DNA of 28,455 nucleotides from JALOTE01 sp031422195 (lineage in GTDB: Bacteria; Pseudomonadota; Alphaproteobacteria; Rhizobiales; Rhizobiaceae), in NCBI GenBank assembly GCA_031422195.1, contig JANOPZ010000013.1, forward strand, positions 1-28,455, in the 5' to 3' direction. The notes under the pieces are model-generated. The model did not search any database. It saw nothing but the letters and a program-made list of their open reading frames with translations, and had not been told where the DNA came from. Below are positions 15,525-23,503 of the stretch, piece by piece; position 1 is the first letter of the stretch, and each line of letters begins with the position of its first letter. Position numbers and translations under genes: made by a program.

Positions 15525-16046
15525 ATGTCAGAAACAGTCCGCATTATTGGCATTGATCCCGGCCTACGCCACACCGGGTGGGGGATCATTGGTGCGCAAA
15601 ACAACAGGCTTTCATTCGTTGCTTCTGGCACCATAGAGACTGATAGCACCGCGCCTTTGGCAGAGCGCCTAAAAACATTGCATGATGGACTTAACGCAGT
15701 AATTCGCAGTTACGTGCCAGACGAGGCTGCTGTCGAAAATACCTTTGTGAACCGTGACGGGGCCGCGACATTGAAGCTCGGGCAAGCGCGCGGTGTTTGT
15801 ATGCTGGTTCCGGCCTTGTCCGCGTTAAGTGTGGCAGAGTATTTTCCAAATCTCGTCAAAAAATCAGTCGTGGGCGCAGGCCATGCCGACAAAACGCAAA
15901 TCCACATTATGGTGAAATTGCTATTGCCACGCGCTGAATTCAAAACCGAACATGCCGCGGATGCTTTGGCGATTGCCATTTGTCACGCACACCATCGCAC
16001 AATGTCTGCTGTTGCACTTGGCTCAAGAATGAGGGTTTCAGCATGA
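15525..16046 (+). CDS. ruvC: Holliday junction resolvase RuvC
   Basis: A 173-residue RuvC, the endonuclease that resolves Holliday junctions made by recombination. Catalytic residues are visible: D11 in IIGIDPG, E71 in VENTFV, and H143 with D146 in HAADALAIAICHA, the H-x-x-D arrangement also found in Thermus RuvC. I chose ATG at 15525, which puts IGIDPG at the normal distance; a TTG 15 bases upstream is also in frame. The stop overlaps the ruvA start by 4 bases (ATGA), so the two are translationally coupled. No alphaproteobacterial LexA box (GTTC-N7-GTTC) is visible upstream. Confidence 0.96.
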   Translation: MSETVRIIGIDPGLRHTGWGIIGAQNNRLSFVASGTIETDSTAPLAERLKTLHDGLNAVIRSYVPDEAAVENTFVNRDGAATLKLGQARGVCMLVPALSALSVAEYFPNLVKKSVVGAGHADKTQIHIMVKLLLPRAEFKTEHAADALAIAICHAHHRTMSAVALGSRMRVSA

Positions 16047-16657
16047 TTGGAAAGCTCTACGGCTTGGTTGATGAGATTGACGAAGACCATGTGATTCTCA
16101 ATGTACAAGGCGTTGGCTATGTTGCGTTTTGTTCCAGCCGCACTTTAATGGGTTTGAAGCAAGGCGAAGCAGCATCGCTGCTGATTGAAACCTACGTGCG
16201 CGAAGATATGATCCGGTTGTTTGGTTTTGCCAATGCGGCTGAGCGCGACTGGTTCAAACTGTTGCAAAGTGTGCAGGGCGTAGGCGCAAAAGTGGCGCTG
16301 GCTGTGCTTTCCACACTGACCAGCGCAGAGTTGGCCAATGCAATTGCTTTGCAAGATAAAGCCATGATCGCCCGAACGCCCGGTGTCGGGCCGAAAGTGG
16401 CCTTGCGGCTGGTCATTGAGCTTAAAGGCAAAGTGCCAGCTCTATCGGGTGGCTCCAGTGCCGTTCAGCAATTGGCCAGTGAAATTGATGCCGGGGCTGC
16501 ATCTTCGGCAACGCTGGACGCAATTTCGGCACTGTCAAATTTAGGCTATTCCCGCGATGTGGCTGCGCAAGCCGTGGCCGCTGCGCTCAAAAATGCTGAA
16601 GAAGGCGCTTCAAGCGCAACTCTTATCAGGCTGGGTTTGAAGGAATTGGCGCGGTAG
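16043..16657 (+). CDS. ruvA: Holliday junction branch migration protein RuvA
   Basis: A 204-residue RuvA, whose tetramer holds the Holliday junction and loads the RuvB motor. Domain I (MIGKLYGLVDEIDEDHVIL, an OB fold), the two helix-hairpin-helix motifs of domain II (LQSVQGVGAKVALAVLS and ARTPGVGPKVALRLVIELK) and the C-terminal RuvB-binding domain III (AISALSNLGYSRDVAAQAV) are all present. The start ATG at 16043 is inside the ruvC stop and has GAGGG about 7 bases upstream. Length is normal. Confidence 0.96.
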   Translation: MIGKLYGLVDEIDEDHVILNVQGVGYVAFCSSRTLMGLKQGEAASLLIETYVREDMIRLFGFANAAERDWFKLLQSVQGVGAKVALAVLSTLTSAELANAIALQDKAMIARTPGVGPKVALRLVIELKGKVPALSGGSSAVQQLASEIDAGAASSATLDAISALSNLGYSRDVAAQAVAAALKNAEEGASSATLIRLGLKELAR

Positions 16658-16730
16658 GTGGTAAATTTTGAGAACTTCTTACATAATCGGCACAGGCAGA
16701 TTTTTGTGTTTCTTCCATGGAACTTATTGA

Positions 16731-17768
16731 ATGAGCGACACTGAACGCCTGATTTCCGGTGAAAAGCGCGGCGAAGATGTTGACGCATCACTCCGGCCGC
16801 AAATGCTGAGTGAATTTGTTGGCCAAGAGGCTGCACGCTCCAACTTGAAGGTGTTTATCGAGGCTGCAAAGACCCGTTCTGAAGCGCTGGATCATGTGTT
16901 GTTTGTTGGGCCACCCGGCCTTGGCAAAACCACTTTGGCACACATTATGGCCCGCGAGTTGGGCGTCAATTTTCGCTCAACGTCAGGCCCTGTGATTGCA
17001 AAGGCGGGTGACCTGGCGGCCCTTCTGACTAATCTTGAAGATCGCGATGTGTTGTTTATTGATGAGATTCACCGGCTATCGCCTGCTGTCGAAGAAATCC
17101 TTTATCCGGCGATGGAAGATTATCAGCTGGATTTGATTATTGGCGAAGGGCCCGCTGCTCGCTCGGTGAAAATTGAACTCGCAAAGTTCACCCTTGTCGC
17201 CGCCACAACACGTCTCGGGCTTTTGACAACACCACTGCGTGACCGCTTCGGCATTCCGGTCCGGCTCGAGTTTTACACCGTGCCCGAACTGGAGCGCATT
17301 GTGCGGCGTGGGGCACGGATTTTGGGCTTACCTGTTGAAGATGAGGGCGCACTGGAAATTGCCAAGCGTGCCCGCGGAACACCACGTATCGCCGGGCGGT
17401 TGCTGCGCCGTGTTCGGGATTTTGCAGAGGTGGCGGGTGTTAAAAGCGTAACACGTGCAATTGCCGACGAATCCCTGACGCGGCTTGAGGTCGATGCAAT
17501 TGGGCTTGATAGCCTCGACCGGCGCTATTTGGGCGTGATCGCCAACGGGTTTTCTGGTGGGCCGGTGGGCATTGAAACCATTGCTGCGGCGCTTTCAGAA
17601 CCGCGCGATGCTATTGAAGATATTGTCGAGCCGTATTTACTGCAGCAGGCCTTTATTCAGCGCACCCCGCGCGGGCGTGTGCTCACCGGGCATGCCTGGA
17701 AACATATGGGGCTGAACCCGCCAGCCAATTTGGCGGCCATTCAGGCAGGTTTATTTGATGGAGATTAG
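16731..17768 (+). CDS. ruvB: Holliday junction branch migration helicase RuvB
   Basis: A 345-residue AAA+ motor that drives branch migration with RuvA. Walker A GPPGLGKTT is at 60-68, Walker B VLFIDEIHRL at 107-116, sensor 1 AATTR follows, and the arginine finger lies in LRDRFGI. The C-terminal winged helix (GVIANGFSGGPVGIETIAAAL, then RTPRGRVLT) is complete. It starts 73 bases after ruvA, so it belongs to the ruvCAB operon; GGA lies about 10 bases ahead of the ATG. Its TAG stop overlaps the stop of the convergent TusA-like gene by 4 bases, leaving no room for a terminator. Confidence 0.97.
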   Translation: MSDTERLISGEKRGEDVDASLRPQMLSEFVGQEAARSNLKVFIEAAKTRSEALDHVLFVGPPGLGKTTLAHIMARELGVNFRSTSGPVIAKAGDLAALLTNLEDRDVLFIDEIHRLSPAVEEILYPAMEDYQLDLIIGEGPAARSVKIELAKFTLVAATTRLGLLTTPLRDRFGIPVRLEFYTVPELERIVRRGARILGLPVEDEGALEIAKRARGTPRIAGRLLRRVRDFAEVAGVKSVTRAIADESLTRLEVDAIGLDSLDRRYLGVIANGFSGGPVGIETIAAALSEPRDAIEDIVEPYLLQQAFIQRTPRGRVLTGHAWKHMGLNPPANLAAIQAGLFDGD

Positions 17769-17992
17769 GTTTTTTGAATGAGGAACCGGTGCCCGCCTGA
17801 AACAGTTACGGTTTCAACCAGCATGTGCCCGGCCTCGCGGCAAAAATGTGGAACATCAATGACAGCCAACGGGTCTGTGGTTTCCACCCAAAGTTGAGCG
17901 CCAGCCGTCATTTCTGACAGGCGTTTTCGGGATTTAAGCACAGGCAGCGGACAATTTAATCCACGCAAATCATAGATCGGAACATCACTCAC
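17765..17992 (-). CDS. TusA-family sulfur carrier protein
   Basis: A 75-residue TusA/SirA-like protein. These small cytoplasmic proteins carry persulfide sulfur on a conserved Cys, here C14 in the CPLP motif (YDLRGLNCPLPVLKSRKRL). Roles in the family include tRNA thiolation and sulfur trafficking. I chose GTG at 17992, which lies inside the end of the L,D-transpeptidase gene (8-base overlap) with GGTGG upstream; a TTG at 18040 would add 16 residues unlike the family. Coupling to a cell-wall enzyme gene is unexpected functionally. No other tus gene is in the window, so I leave the symbol empty. Confidence 0.88.
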   Translation of the reverse strand: MSDVPIYDLRGLNCPLPVLKSRKRLSEMTAGAQLWVETTDPLAVIDVPHFCREAGHMLVETVTVSGGHRFLIQKT

Positions 17993-19265
17993 CGATAATT
18001 TTCCACCAAGGTTTTTTCTTGACCGGCGGCAACGGCACAACCGAATCAGACAATGCTGTCATCGAAGGTGCATTTGGGTTCGGAGTTGGCACAACTGGCG
18101 CCTCGACAGCTGAAGCAACAACTGTCTCAGTGCGCGCAGTTTTTGCTGTTGTCGCAACCGGTACAGCTGCAGAAACATCAACCGTTGGCGTCAACGGCTC
18201 AGCACCGAAACGGTCTGCTGCTGGTTCAACTTCGCCTGCGGAATTTGCAGCAATAGCATCGGCCAAAGCAGCTTTTTGCACTGGCACGGCGGCTTTGGCA
18301 GCTTCGACGCTGGCAAGGCTGGGTGGTTCACGCGAGACTTTTTCGCCTTTCAGGCGGCGTTTTGACCAATCAGCGACCAGTTTGGCTTCTTTAATCCCTT
18401 GAACAGTTGGGGCTGGGGCCGCGTAGGACGACTTTTCAATTGAGGCTGTCATCTCTTTGTCGAACACAGCTTTATTGGTTGCCAGTGCGGCCGCCAACGC
18501 AGGTGGGGGCGCATCTGGGTTGCAGGCTTCCATGGGCGCATCACCAGAGGTTACACCGGCGGCAAATGTGTATTTTTTGTCGCAAACACCAACCCGTGGC
18601 GGCACTTTTGTCAGTTCAAAATAATCATAGCCCTCTTTCAGATTGACCCAGAAGTCATAGTTCGGGTCGTTCCGGTAACGCGCCATATTTTGCGCGGTCA
18701 TGCGAAATGGATAGGCTTGGAATTGAAAACTCTTTTGTCCGCCTTTGAAAGCATCGCGCGCTAAAGCGAAAATCACTTCCATCTGTTCATCGGTCATCGA
18801 ATAGCAACCCGACGAGGAGCACGCACCGTGAACCATCAAGTTTGAGCCGCCACGGCCATGCGCGCGATCAAATGTATTTGGATAGCCCGTGTTAAATGCT
18901 AAATGATAGCTGGATTTCGGGTTCATCTGGCCGGGCGAGATTGCATAGAATCCCTCCGGCGCTTGACGGTCCCCCTCAATAAATTTTGGACCGAGCTTGC
19001 CTGACATTTTGCAAATAGTAAAACTTGACGCAAAATCATAACGTCCGGTGCTGGTTTGTTTCCAGACCTCCAAAACATTCTCTTCTTTGTAGAGCCGTAC
19101 GAGAATAGGCGACGTTCGTGTCATGCCTTTGGCTTTAATTTCGCGCATCAGTTTTTCAGGAATTTGCTTATTTGCTTTTGGCGCAAAATCTTTGGAATCA
19201 ATTTCCGTACAGGCCGCCAAAAGCAGGCCCGACAGCAAAACTAAGACAATGCGTAAAATTTGCAC
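17985..19265 (-). CDS. L,D-transpeptidase lipoprotein
   Basis: A 426-residue YkuD-domain protein. L,D-transpeptidases cross-link peptidoglycan, attach proteins to it or, in the YafK branch, cut such links. A lipoprotein signal MQILRIVLVLLSGLLLAAC ends at the lipobox Cys C19. The catalytic motif HGACSSSGCYSM has H146 and nucleophile C154, and the preceding FYAISPGQMNP and FNTGYPNTFDRAHGR are typical of the YafK-like branch. The C-terminal third (about 240-415) is a low-complexity Ala/Val/Pro-rich tail of the kind seen in wall-spanning linkers. The start is GTG at 19265 with AGG about 10 bases upstream. The TusA-like gene overlaps its end. Whether it is a transpeptidase or an amidase-like enzyme cannot be read here. 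Confidence 0.9.
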   Translation of the reverse strand: MQILRIVLVLLSGLLLAACTEIDSKDFAPKANKQIPEKLMREIKAKGMTRTSPILVRLYKEENVLEVWKQTSTGRYDFASSFTICKMSGKLGPKFIEGDRQAPEGFYAISPGQMNPKSSYHLAFNTGYPNTFDRAHGRGGSNLMVHGACSSSGCYSMTDEQMEVIFALARDAFKGGQKSFQFQAYPFRMTAQNMARYRNDPNYDFWVNLKEGYDYFELTKVPPRVGVCDKKYTFAAGVTSGDAPMEACNPDAPPPALAAALATNKAVFDKEMTASIEKSSYAAPAPTVQGIKEAKLVADWSKRRLKGEKVSREPPSLASVEAAKAAVPVQKAALADAIAANSAGEVEPAADRFGAEPLTPTVDVSAAVPVATTAKTARTETVVASAVEAPVVPTPNPNAPSMTALSDSVVPLPPVKKKPWWKIIGE

Positions 19266-19286
19266 GATATTGAACCTGAAAATTTA

Positions 19287-19302
19287 ACCCGTTTACCCGT
19301 TT
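19287..19302 (+). repeat. Two tandem copies of an 8-base repeat upstream of the L,D-transpeptidase gene
   Basis: ACCCGTTT occurs twice in direct tandem, about 22-37 bases ahead of the L,D-transpeptidase GTG, in the 196-base gap after accA. It may be a regulator site or chance. The gap also holds TTAAC half-sites but no full CtrA box, and no clear promoter. Confidence 0.4.
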
Positions 19303-19461
19303 TCGCCGAGGTGGGTTGATAAAGGATTACGACTTATAGTTAACGATAACGTCGCTACCGACATCCAGCGTTTATGCCAACATTTCCCCAAACAAAACCC
19401 GTAACGTTTTCGTCATCATGCGGGTTGGGCAAAAATATGGCTTACAGCTGAAAGCCCAAGT

Positions 19462-20421
19462 TTACAGCGACCGCCCGATATCCAAATATTTATTGCGGCG
19501 GGCCTCACGTAAATCCAACCCCGGCGCTGATAGTTCTTTTAATGCGCCCTTAATGGTTTTAGCCGCTGACATAATTGCTTCCTTTGGGTTCCTGTGCGCC
19601 CCGCCCTGTGGTTCAGCAATAATGCCGTCGATTATTTTGAGCTGAACCAAATCTTGCGCCGTGATCTTCATTGATTGCGCTGCATCTTTGGCCCGCGTTG
19701 AATCGCGCCATAAAATAGAAGCTGCCCCTTCTGGCGAAATGACAGAATAAATTGAATGCTCCAACATATAAACACGGTTAGCTGTGGCGATGGCAATTGC
19801 GCCGCCCGAGCCGCCTTCGCCGATAATCACTGAAATCAGCGGCACTTTCAGCCCAAGGCAAGCTGAAGTGGCCCGCGCAATGGCTTCAGCTTGGCCGCGC
19901 TCTTCAGCATCAAGGCCGGGGTAAGCTCCTGCTGTATCCACAAATGTCAGCACCGGTATGCCAAAACGATCGGCCAATTCCATAATGCGCACGGCTTTGC
20001 GATAGCCTTCAGGTTTAGCCATCCCAAAATTATGCTTAATCCGGGCGGCGGTATCTGCACCTTTTTCTTGACCTATCACGGCGACGGATTGGCCATTAAA
20101 GCGGCCAAAACCGGCCATAATGGCTTCGTCATCACCAAATTTGCGATCGCCTGAAAGCGGTACATAGTCTTGGATGAGTGCTGCAATATAATCTTTGCAA
20201 TGCGGGCGATCAGGGTGCCGGGCGACTTGGGTTTTCTGCCAAGGGGTCAAAACTTTATAAAGCTCAACCATTGTGTCACTGGATTTTTTTTCGAGCCGTT
20301 TAATCTCTGGTTCAAGATTAATCTCGCCGTCCTTACTGCCCAGCGCTTTCAACTCAAGAATTTTGCCGTCAATATCAGCAATGGGTGTCTCGAACTCCAG
20401 ATATTGATAGGTCAAGAGCAT
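19462..20421 (-). CDS. accA: Acetyl-CoA carboxylase carboxyltransferase subunit alpha
   Basis: A 319-residue AccA. With AccD it moves the carboxyl group from carboxybiotin to acetyl-CoA, the first committed step of fatty-acid synthesis. Visible features are YLEFETPIADIDGKI at the N-terminus, RHPDRPHCKDYI, the crotonase-fold core FVDTAGAYPGLDAEERGQ, and the oxyanion-region GEGGSGGAIAI. Length matches the family. I chose ATG at 20421; the GGAG just upstream is closer than usual (about 3 bases), and a TTG two codons later has better spacing. xerD ends 51 bases upstream on the same strand, a conserved order in Hyphomicrobiales. Confidence 0.97.
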   Translation of the reverse strand: MLLTYQYLEFETPIADIDGKILELKALGSKDGEINLEPEIKRLEKKSSDTMVELYKVLTPWQKTQVARHPDRPHCKDYIAALIQDYVPLSGDRKFGDDEAIMAGFGRFNGQSVAVIGQEKGADTAARIKHNFGMAKPEGYRKAVRIMELADRFGIPVLTFVDTAGAYPGLDAEERGQAEAIARATSACLGLKVPLISVIIGEGGSGGAIAIATANRVYMLEHSIYSVISPEGAASILWRDSTRAKDAAQSMKITAQDLVQLKIIDGIIAEPQGGAHRNPKEAIMSAAKTIKGALKELSAPGLDLREARRNKYLDIGRSL

Positions 20422-20472
20422 GTCTCCGCATGTTTTTGAAAGCACATAATAGCGCCGAAGCCTTGTGGCAAG

Positions 20473-21393
20473 TTATTCAACTTTGGCCAATGGGTGGTGT
20501 GCAGCAACCAGCGCATGCAGACGCGTTTCCAGAACATGGGTATAAATCTGCGTTGTCGATATATCTGCATGACCGAGTAATTGTTGGACGACACGCAAAT
20601 CCGCGCCATTTTCAAGCAGATGCGTTGCAAATGCGTGGCGCAAAACATGCGGCGATAGCTCCATTGATTTTAACCCCGCCCGGGCGGCAAGCCCTTTAAG
20701 TTCCCGGGCAAAGACCTGCCGCGATAACTGGCCTGAACCACTTGTCGCGGGAAACATCGGTTCGCGGTCGGCTTTAAGGCCGTCAGGATCAATTAAAGCC
20801 AGCCAAGCCTGCATCGCATTGCGGGCAGGATCGCTCAGTGGCAACATACGGTCTTTATTGCCTTTGCCGCGCACGATAAACAGTTCAGCACTGTGGCGGG
20901 CCACACTAACCGGCAGGGATACGAGTTCAGATACGCGCAGGCCGGTTGCGTAAAGGGTTTCAACCAAAGCATGCAGCCGCATTGCAGCAGCATTCTTAGG
21001 CGCTTCACGCGCTTCGATCATGGCACGGTCAAGCAAAGCGCTAACTGATGCAGTTGACATGGTTTTTGGCAACGATTTTGTTTTTGCCGGGCTGTCGAGC
21101 GTGGCAGTCGGGTCATCACCTCGCAGGTTATCTGAAAACAAAAAACGATAAAACTGGCGCAAAGTTGAAAGACGCCGGCGCTGTGTTGCCGAAGACAGCC
21201 CAGCTTTTGCTATTGACGTGACATGGCCGACCAAATGTTCGCGCTTTGCCTTTATCAAACCCGAAGTACCAAGACCTAAAGCAATTGATGTTTCTTCCAA
21301 ATCACGGCGATAAGCATCAAGCGTATTTTTGGCAGCGCCGCGCTCGGCGCTCATCATTTCCAAAAAACTGTCTATGGCGTCATGATCTCTCAT
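20473..21393 (-). CDS. xerD: Site-specific tyrosine recombinase XerD
   Basis: A 306-residue tyrosine recombinase that, with XerC, resolves chromosome dimers at dif. All catalytic residues are visible: R153 in TGLRVSEL, K177 in GKGNKDR, H249 and R252 in HVLRHAFATHLL, H275 in LLGHADIST, and the nucleophile Y284 in TQIYTHV. Its length, motif set and position upstream of accA favour XerD over XerC or an integrase, and no mobile-element hallmarks surround it. It starts 12 bases after a 48-residue ORF, probably coupled, with no strong Shine-Dalgarno of its own. Confidence 0.94.
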   Translation of the reverse strand: MRDHDAIDSFLEMMSAERGAAKNTLDAYRRDLEETSIALGLGTSGLIKAKREHLVGHVTSIAKAGLSSATQRRRLSTLRQFYRFLFSDNLRGDDPTATLDSPAKTKSLPKTMSTASVSALLDRAMIEAREAPKNAAAMRLHALVETLYATGLRVSELVSLPVSVARHSAELFIVRGKGNKDRMLPLSDPARNAMQAWLALIDPDGLKADREPMFPATSGSGQLSRQVFARELKGLAARAGLKSMELSPHVLRHAFATHLLENGADLRVVQQLLGHADISTTQIYTHVLETRLHALVAAHHPLAKVE

Positions 21394-21405
21394 ATTTTGC
21401 GCGCA

Positions 21406-21552
21406 TCATTGTTTATTGAGTGCATCCAAAGGAACTTCAATAGTGATCTCTGTTTGTTTTGGTGTTACGAAGTTGGCCAGAGCATAAATTAAAGCGTAAC
21501 TCACAACAAAAATTGTCAAAAACGTGAGAATCAATCGTGTCAACGTTGGCAT
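21406..21552 (-). CDS. Small single-pass membrane protein upstream of xerD
   Basis: A 48-residue ORF starting MPTLTRLILTFLTIFVVSY and ending in VTPKQTEITIEVPLDALNKQ. About 24 residues (roughly 5-28) are strongly hydrophobic and should form one membrane helix; the rest is a short polar tail. It lies 12 bases ahead of xerD on the same strand. The codon-like pattern and position suggest a real small gene, and I recall similar small membrane ORFs at this site in other Hyphomicrobiales, though I cannot confirm homology. The Shine-Dalgarno is weak. Function unknown. Confidence 0.62.
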   Translation of the reverse strand: MPTLTRLILTFLTIFVVSYALIYALANFVTPKQTEITIEVPLDALNKQ

Positions 21553-21621
21553 TGAACTGGGTTCTTAAACTGTAACTGGCAAAGCGGTTAGCCATTATAT
21601 GCGTCCCAACTGTGCTTGGCG

Positions 21622-21645
21622 CAAGCATTTTGGCCAAAATGCTTG
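21622..21645. promoter_or_regulatory. Perfect 24-base palindrome in the xerD/aroK divergent region
   Basis: CAAGCATTTTGG (21622-21633) is followed immediately by its exact reverse complement CCAAAATGCTTG (21634-21645). There is no loop and no T-run, so it looks like a dimeric-protein operator rather than a terminator. It ends 48 bases before the aroK ATG and lies 70 bases ahead of the divergent small gene, so it could control either side. Confidence 0.6.
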
Positions 21646-21693
21646 ACCTTGCTGGTCTTTTGATGTGGAAGCGCCCCAAGGGGATTTAGGAAC

Positions 21694-22308
21694 ATGGATA
21701 ACACCGAACAGGCTTGGATTGCCAATAGCGCGCGTATTATTCGCGGCATGTTGGACGGGCGCTCTGTTGTGCTTGTGGGCCTGATGGGTTCGGGCAAATC
21801 AACCATTGGCCGTAAACTGGCTCAGGTCATTGATCTGGAATTTTTTGATTCTGATACTGAAATCGAAAATGCTTCCAGAATGTCGGTCAAAGACTTGTTT
21901 GCAGTGTATGGCGAGCCTGAATTTCGTGCGCTTGAACAGCGTGTGATGCTGCGGTTGATGGAAGACGGCCCGCGCATTATTTCAACGGGCGGCGGTGCTT
22001 TCATCAACCCTGAAGTGCGTGAAGCCGTACTTAAAGGCGGTATTGCCGTTTGGCTTGATGCGGATATCGATGTGCTGATGGACCGTGTTGGCCGCCGCGA
22101 AACCCGTCCTCTTTTGGATAATGACGACCCTGAAGCCACGATGCGGGCTTTGATGGAAACGCGCTATCCTGTCTACGCCGAAGCGCAAATCCGCGTGATG
22201 TCACGCAATGAGCGCAAAGACATTATGGTTGGCGAAGTGATAGACGCGCTACGGCTTTATCTTGAAAAGCATCCGACGGCTGCATCGCAGGTTGCTGAGG
22301 CCAGTTGA
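21694..22308 (+). CDS. aroK: Shikimate kinase
   Basis: A 204-residue shikimate kinase (ATP + shikimate to shikimate 3-phosphate), the fifth step of the aromatic amino acid pathway. Walker A GLMGSGKST is at 29-37, the shikimate-binding FFDSDTEIE and STGGGAF follow, and the lid has RRETRPLL. Length fits alphaproteobacterial AroK with a short N-terminal extension. A good Shine-Dalgarno (AGGA) precedes the ATG. Its TGA stop overlaps the aroB ATG by one base, indicating coupling. The order aroK-aroB-CorC is common in Hyphomicrobiales. Confidence 0.96.
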   Translation: MDNTEQAWIANSARIIRGMLDGRSVVLVGLMGSGKSTIGRKLAQVIDLEFFDSDTEIENASRMSVKDLFAVYGEPEFRALEQRVMLRLMEDGPRIISTGGGAFINPEVREAVLKGGIAVWLDADIDVLMDRVGRRETRPLLDNDDPEATMRALMETRYPVYAEAQIRVMSRNERKDIMVGEVIDALRLYLEKHPTAASQVAEAS

Positions 22309-23474
22309 TGGCTGCATCTGCAACGGGAGCAGATTTAGTTAAAGTGCCGGTCGCTTTGGCTGACCGGTCTTATGAGATCCTTATCGGCGACAATTTGATT
22401 GATCGCGCCGGATTTGAAATTGCAAAGGTTTTGCCGGGTGCTCGCGCAGCCATCGTCACTGACGAAAATGTTGGCGCGCTCCATTTGCCGCGATTGATGG
22501 CCAGTTTGACAGCTAGCGGTATTCAAGCCACTTCTATCGTCATTCCCGCCGGTGAAAAATCAAAATCCTATACTGAATTTGCCCGTGTTTGCGATGCCGT
22601 CATTGAATCACGGCTGGAACGCAGCGATATGGTGATCGGTTTTGGCGGCGGCGTTGTTGGAGATTTGTCTGGTTTTGTTGCAGCAAGCGTCAGGCGCGGC
22701 ATGTGTTTTGTGCAAATACCAACCAGTTTGCTGGCACAGGTTGATAGTTCGGTTGGCGGCAAAACCGGTATTAATTCGCCTTTGGGCAAAAATTTGGTGG
22801 GTGCCTTTTGGCAACCGCAACTGGTGCTGGCTGATACCGGCCTGCTCACAACGCTAAGTGCCCGCCAATTTCGTGCCGGTTATGCCGAAGTCGTAAAATA
22901 TGGCCTGATCGATCAACCAGAGTTTTTCGACTGGCTGGATGAAAACCGTGCCGCCATTTTTGCAGGCGGTTTACCGCGCGCCGAGGCTATTGCCATCAGC
23001 TGCCGCGCAAAGGCCGGTGTGGTTGCGCGTGATGAGCAGGAAAACGGTGACCGTGCGCTGTTGAATTTGGGCCACACTTTTGGCCATGCCATTGAAGCTG
23101 CTGCCGGTTATGATGGCGAGGTGGTTGTGCATGGCGAAGGTGTTTCCATTGGCATGGTTATGGCCCACCGGTTTTCAGTCATGCTTGGGCTGGCTTCTGA
23201 GAGCGATGCACAGCGGGTGGAGGCACATTTGCGAGACGCAGGTTTGCCACTGCGTATCGCCGATCTTGGGGGACATAATTTGCCGGGCGGGCAGGCGTTG
23301 GCGGCCATGGGGCCGGATAGAATGCTCGACTTTATGGCGCAGGATAAAAAAATTGTGCGTGGAGCGCTGACATTTATTCTCACGCGCGGCATCGGCAAAT
23401 CTTTCATCGCCAAGGATGTGCCGCAAGACAAAGTGCGTGATTTCCTTGCGCAAACGCTCAACCTCTCTACATAG
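22308..23474 (+). CDS. aroB: 3-dehydroquinate synthase
   Basis: A 388-residue AroB that converts DAHP to 3-dehydroquinate using NAD and a divalent metal. The glycine-rich NAD segment GFGGGVVGDLSGFVAA, QIPTSLLAQVDSSVGGKTGIN, and the metal ligands in RAGYAEVVKYGLID and LNLGHTFGHAIE and VHGEGVSIGM are all visible. I chose the ATG at 22308, directly abutting the aroK stop (TGATG), with GAGG about 7 bases ahead; a TTG one codon earlier is not needed. The CorC-type gene starts 29 bases downstream. Confidence 0.97.
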   Translation: MAASATGADLVKVPVALADRSYEILIGDNLIDRAGFEIAKVLPGARAAIVTDENVGALHLPRLMASLTASGIQATSIVIPAGEKSKSYTEFARVCDAVIESRLERSDMVIGFGGGVVGDLSGFVAASVRRGMCFVQIPTSLLAQVDSSVGGKTGINSPLGKNLVGAFWQPQLVLADTGLLTTLSARQFRAGYAEVVKYGLIDQPEFFDWLDENRAAIFAGGLPRAEAIAISCRAKAGVVARDEQENGDRALLNLGHTFGHAIEAAAGYDGEVVVHGEGVSIGMVMAHRFSVMLGLASESDAQRVEAHLRDAGLPLRIADLGGHNLPGGQALAAMGPDRMLDFMAQDKKIVRGALTFILTRGIGKSFIAKDVPQDKVRDFLAQTLNLST

Positions 23475-23503
23475 AACATCATAATCTTTTTGGAGCATTC
23501 AGC

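Noticed and set aside
20473..21393. xerD as a phage or integron integrase
   Set aside because: No att repeats, no tRNA and no mobile genes nearby; the size, motifs and neighbours match the housekeeping XerD.
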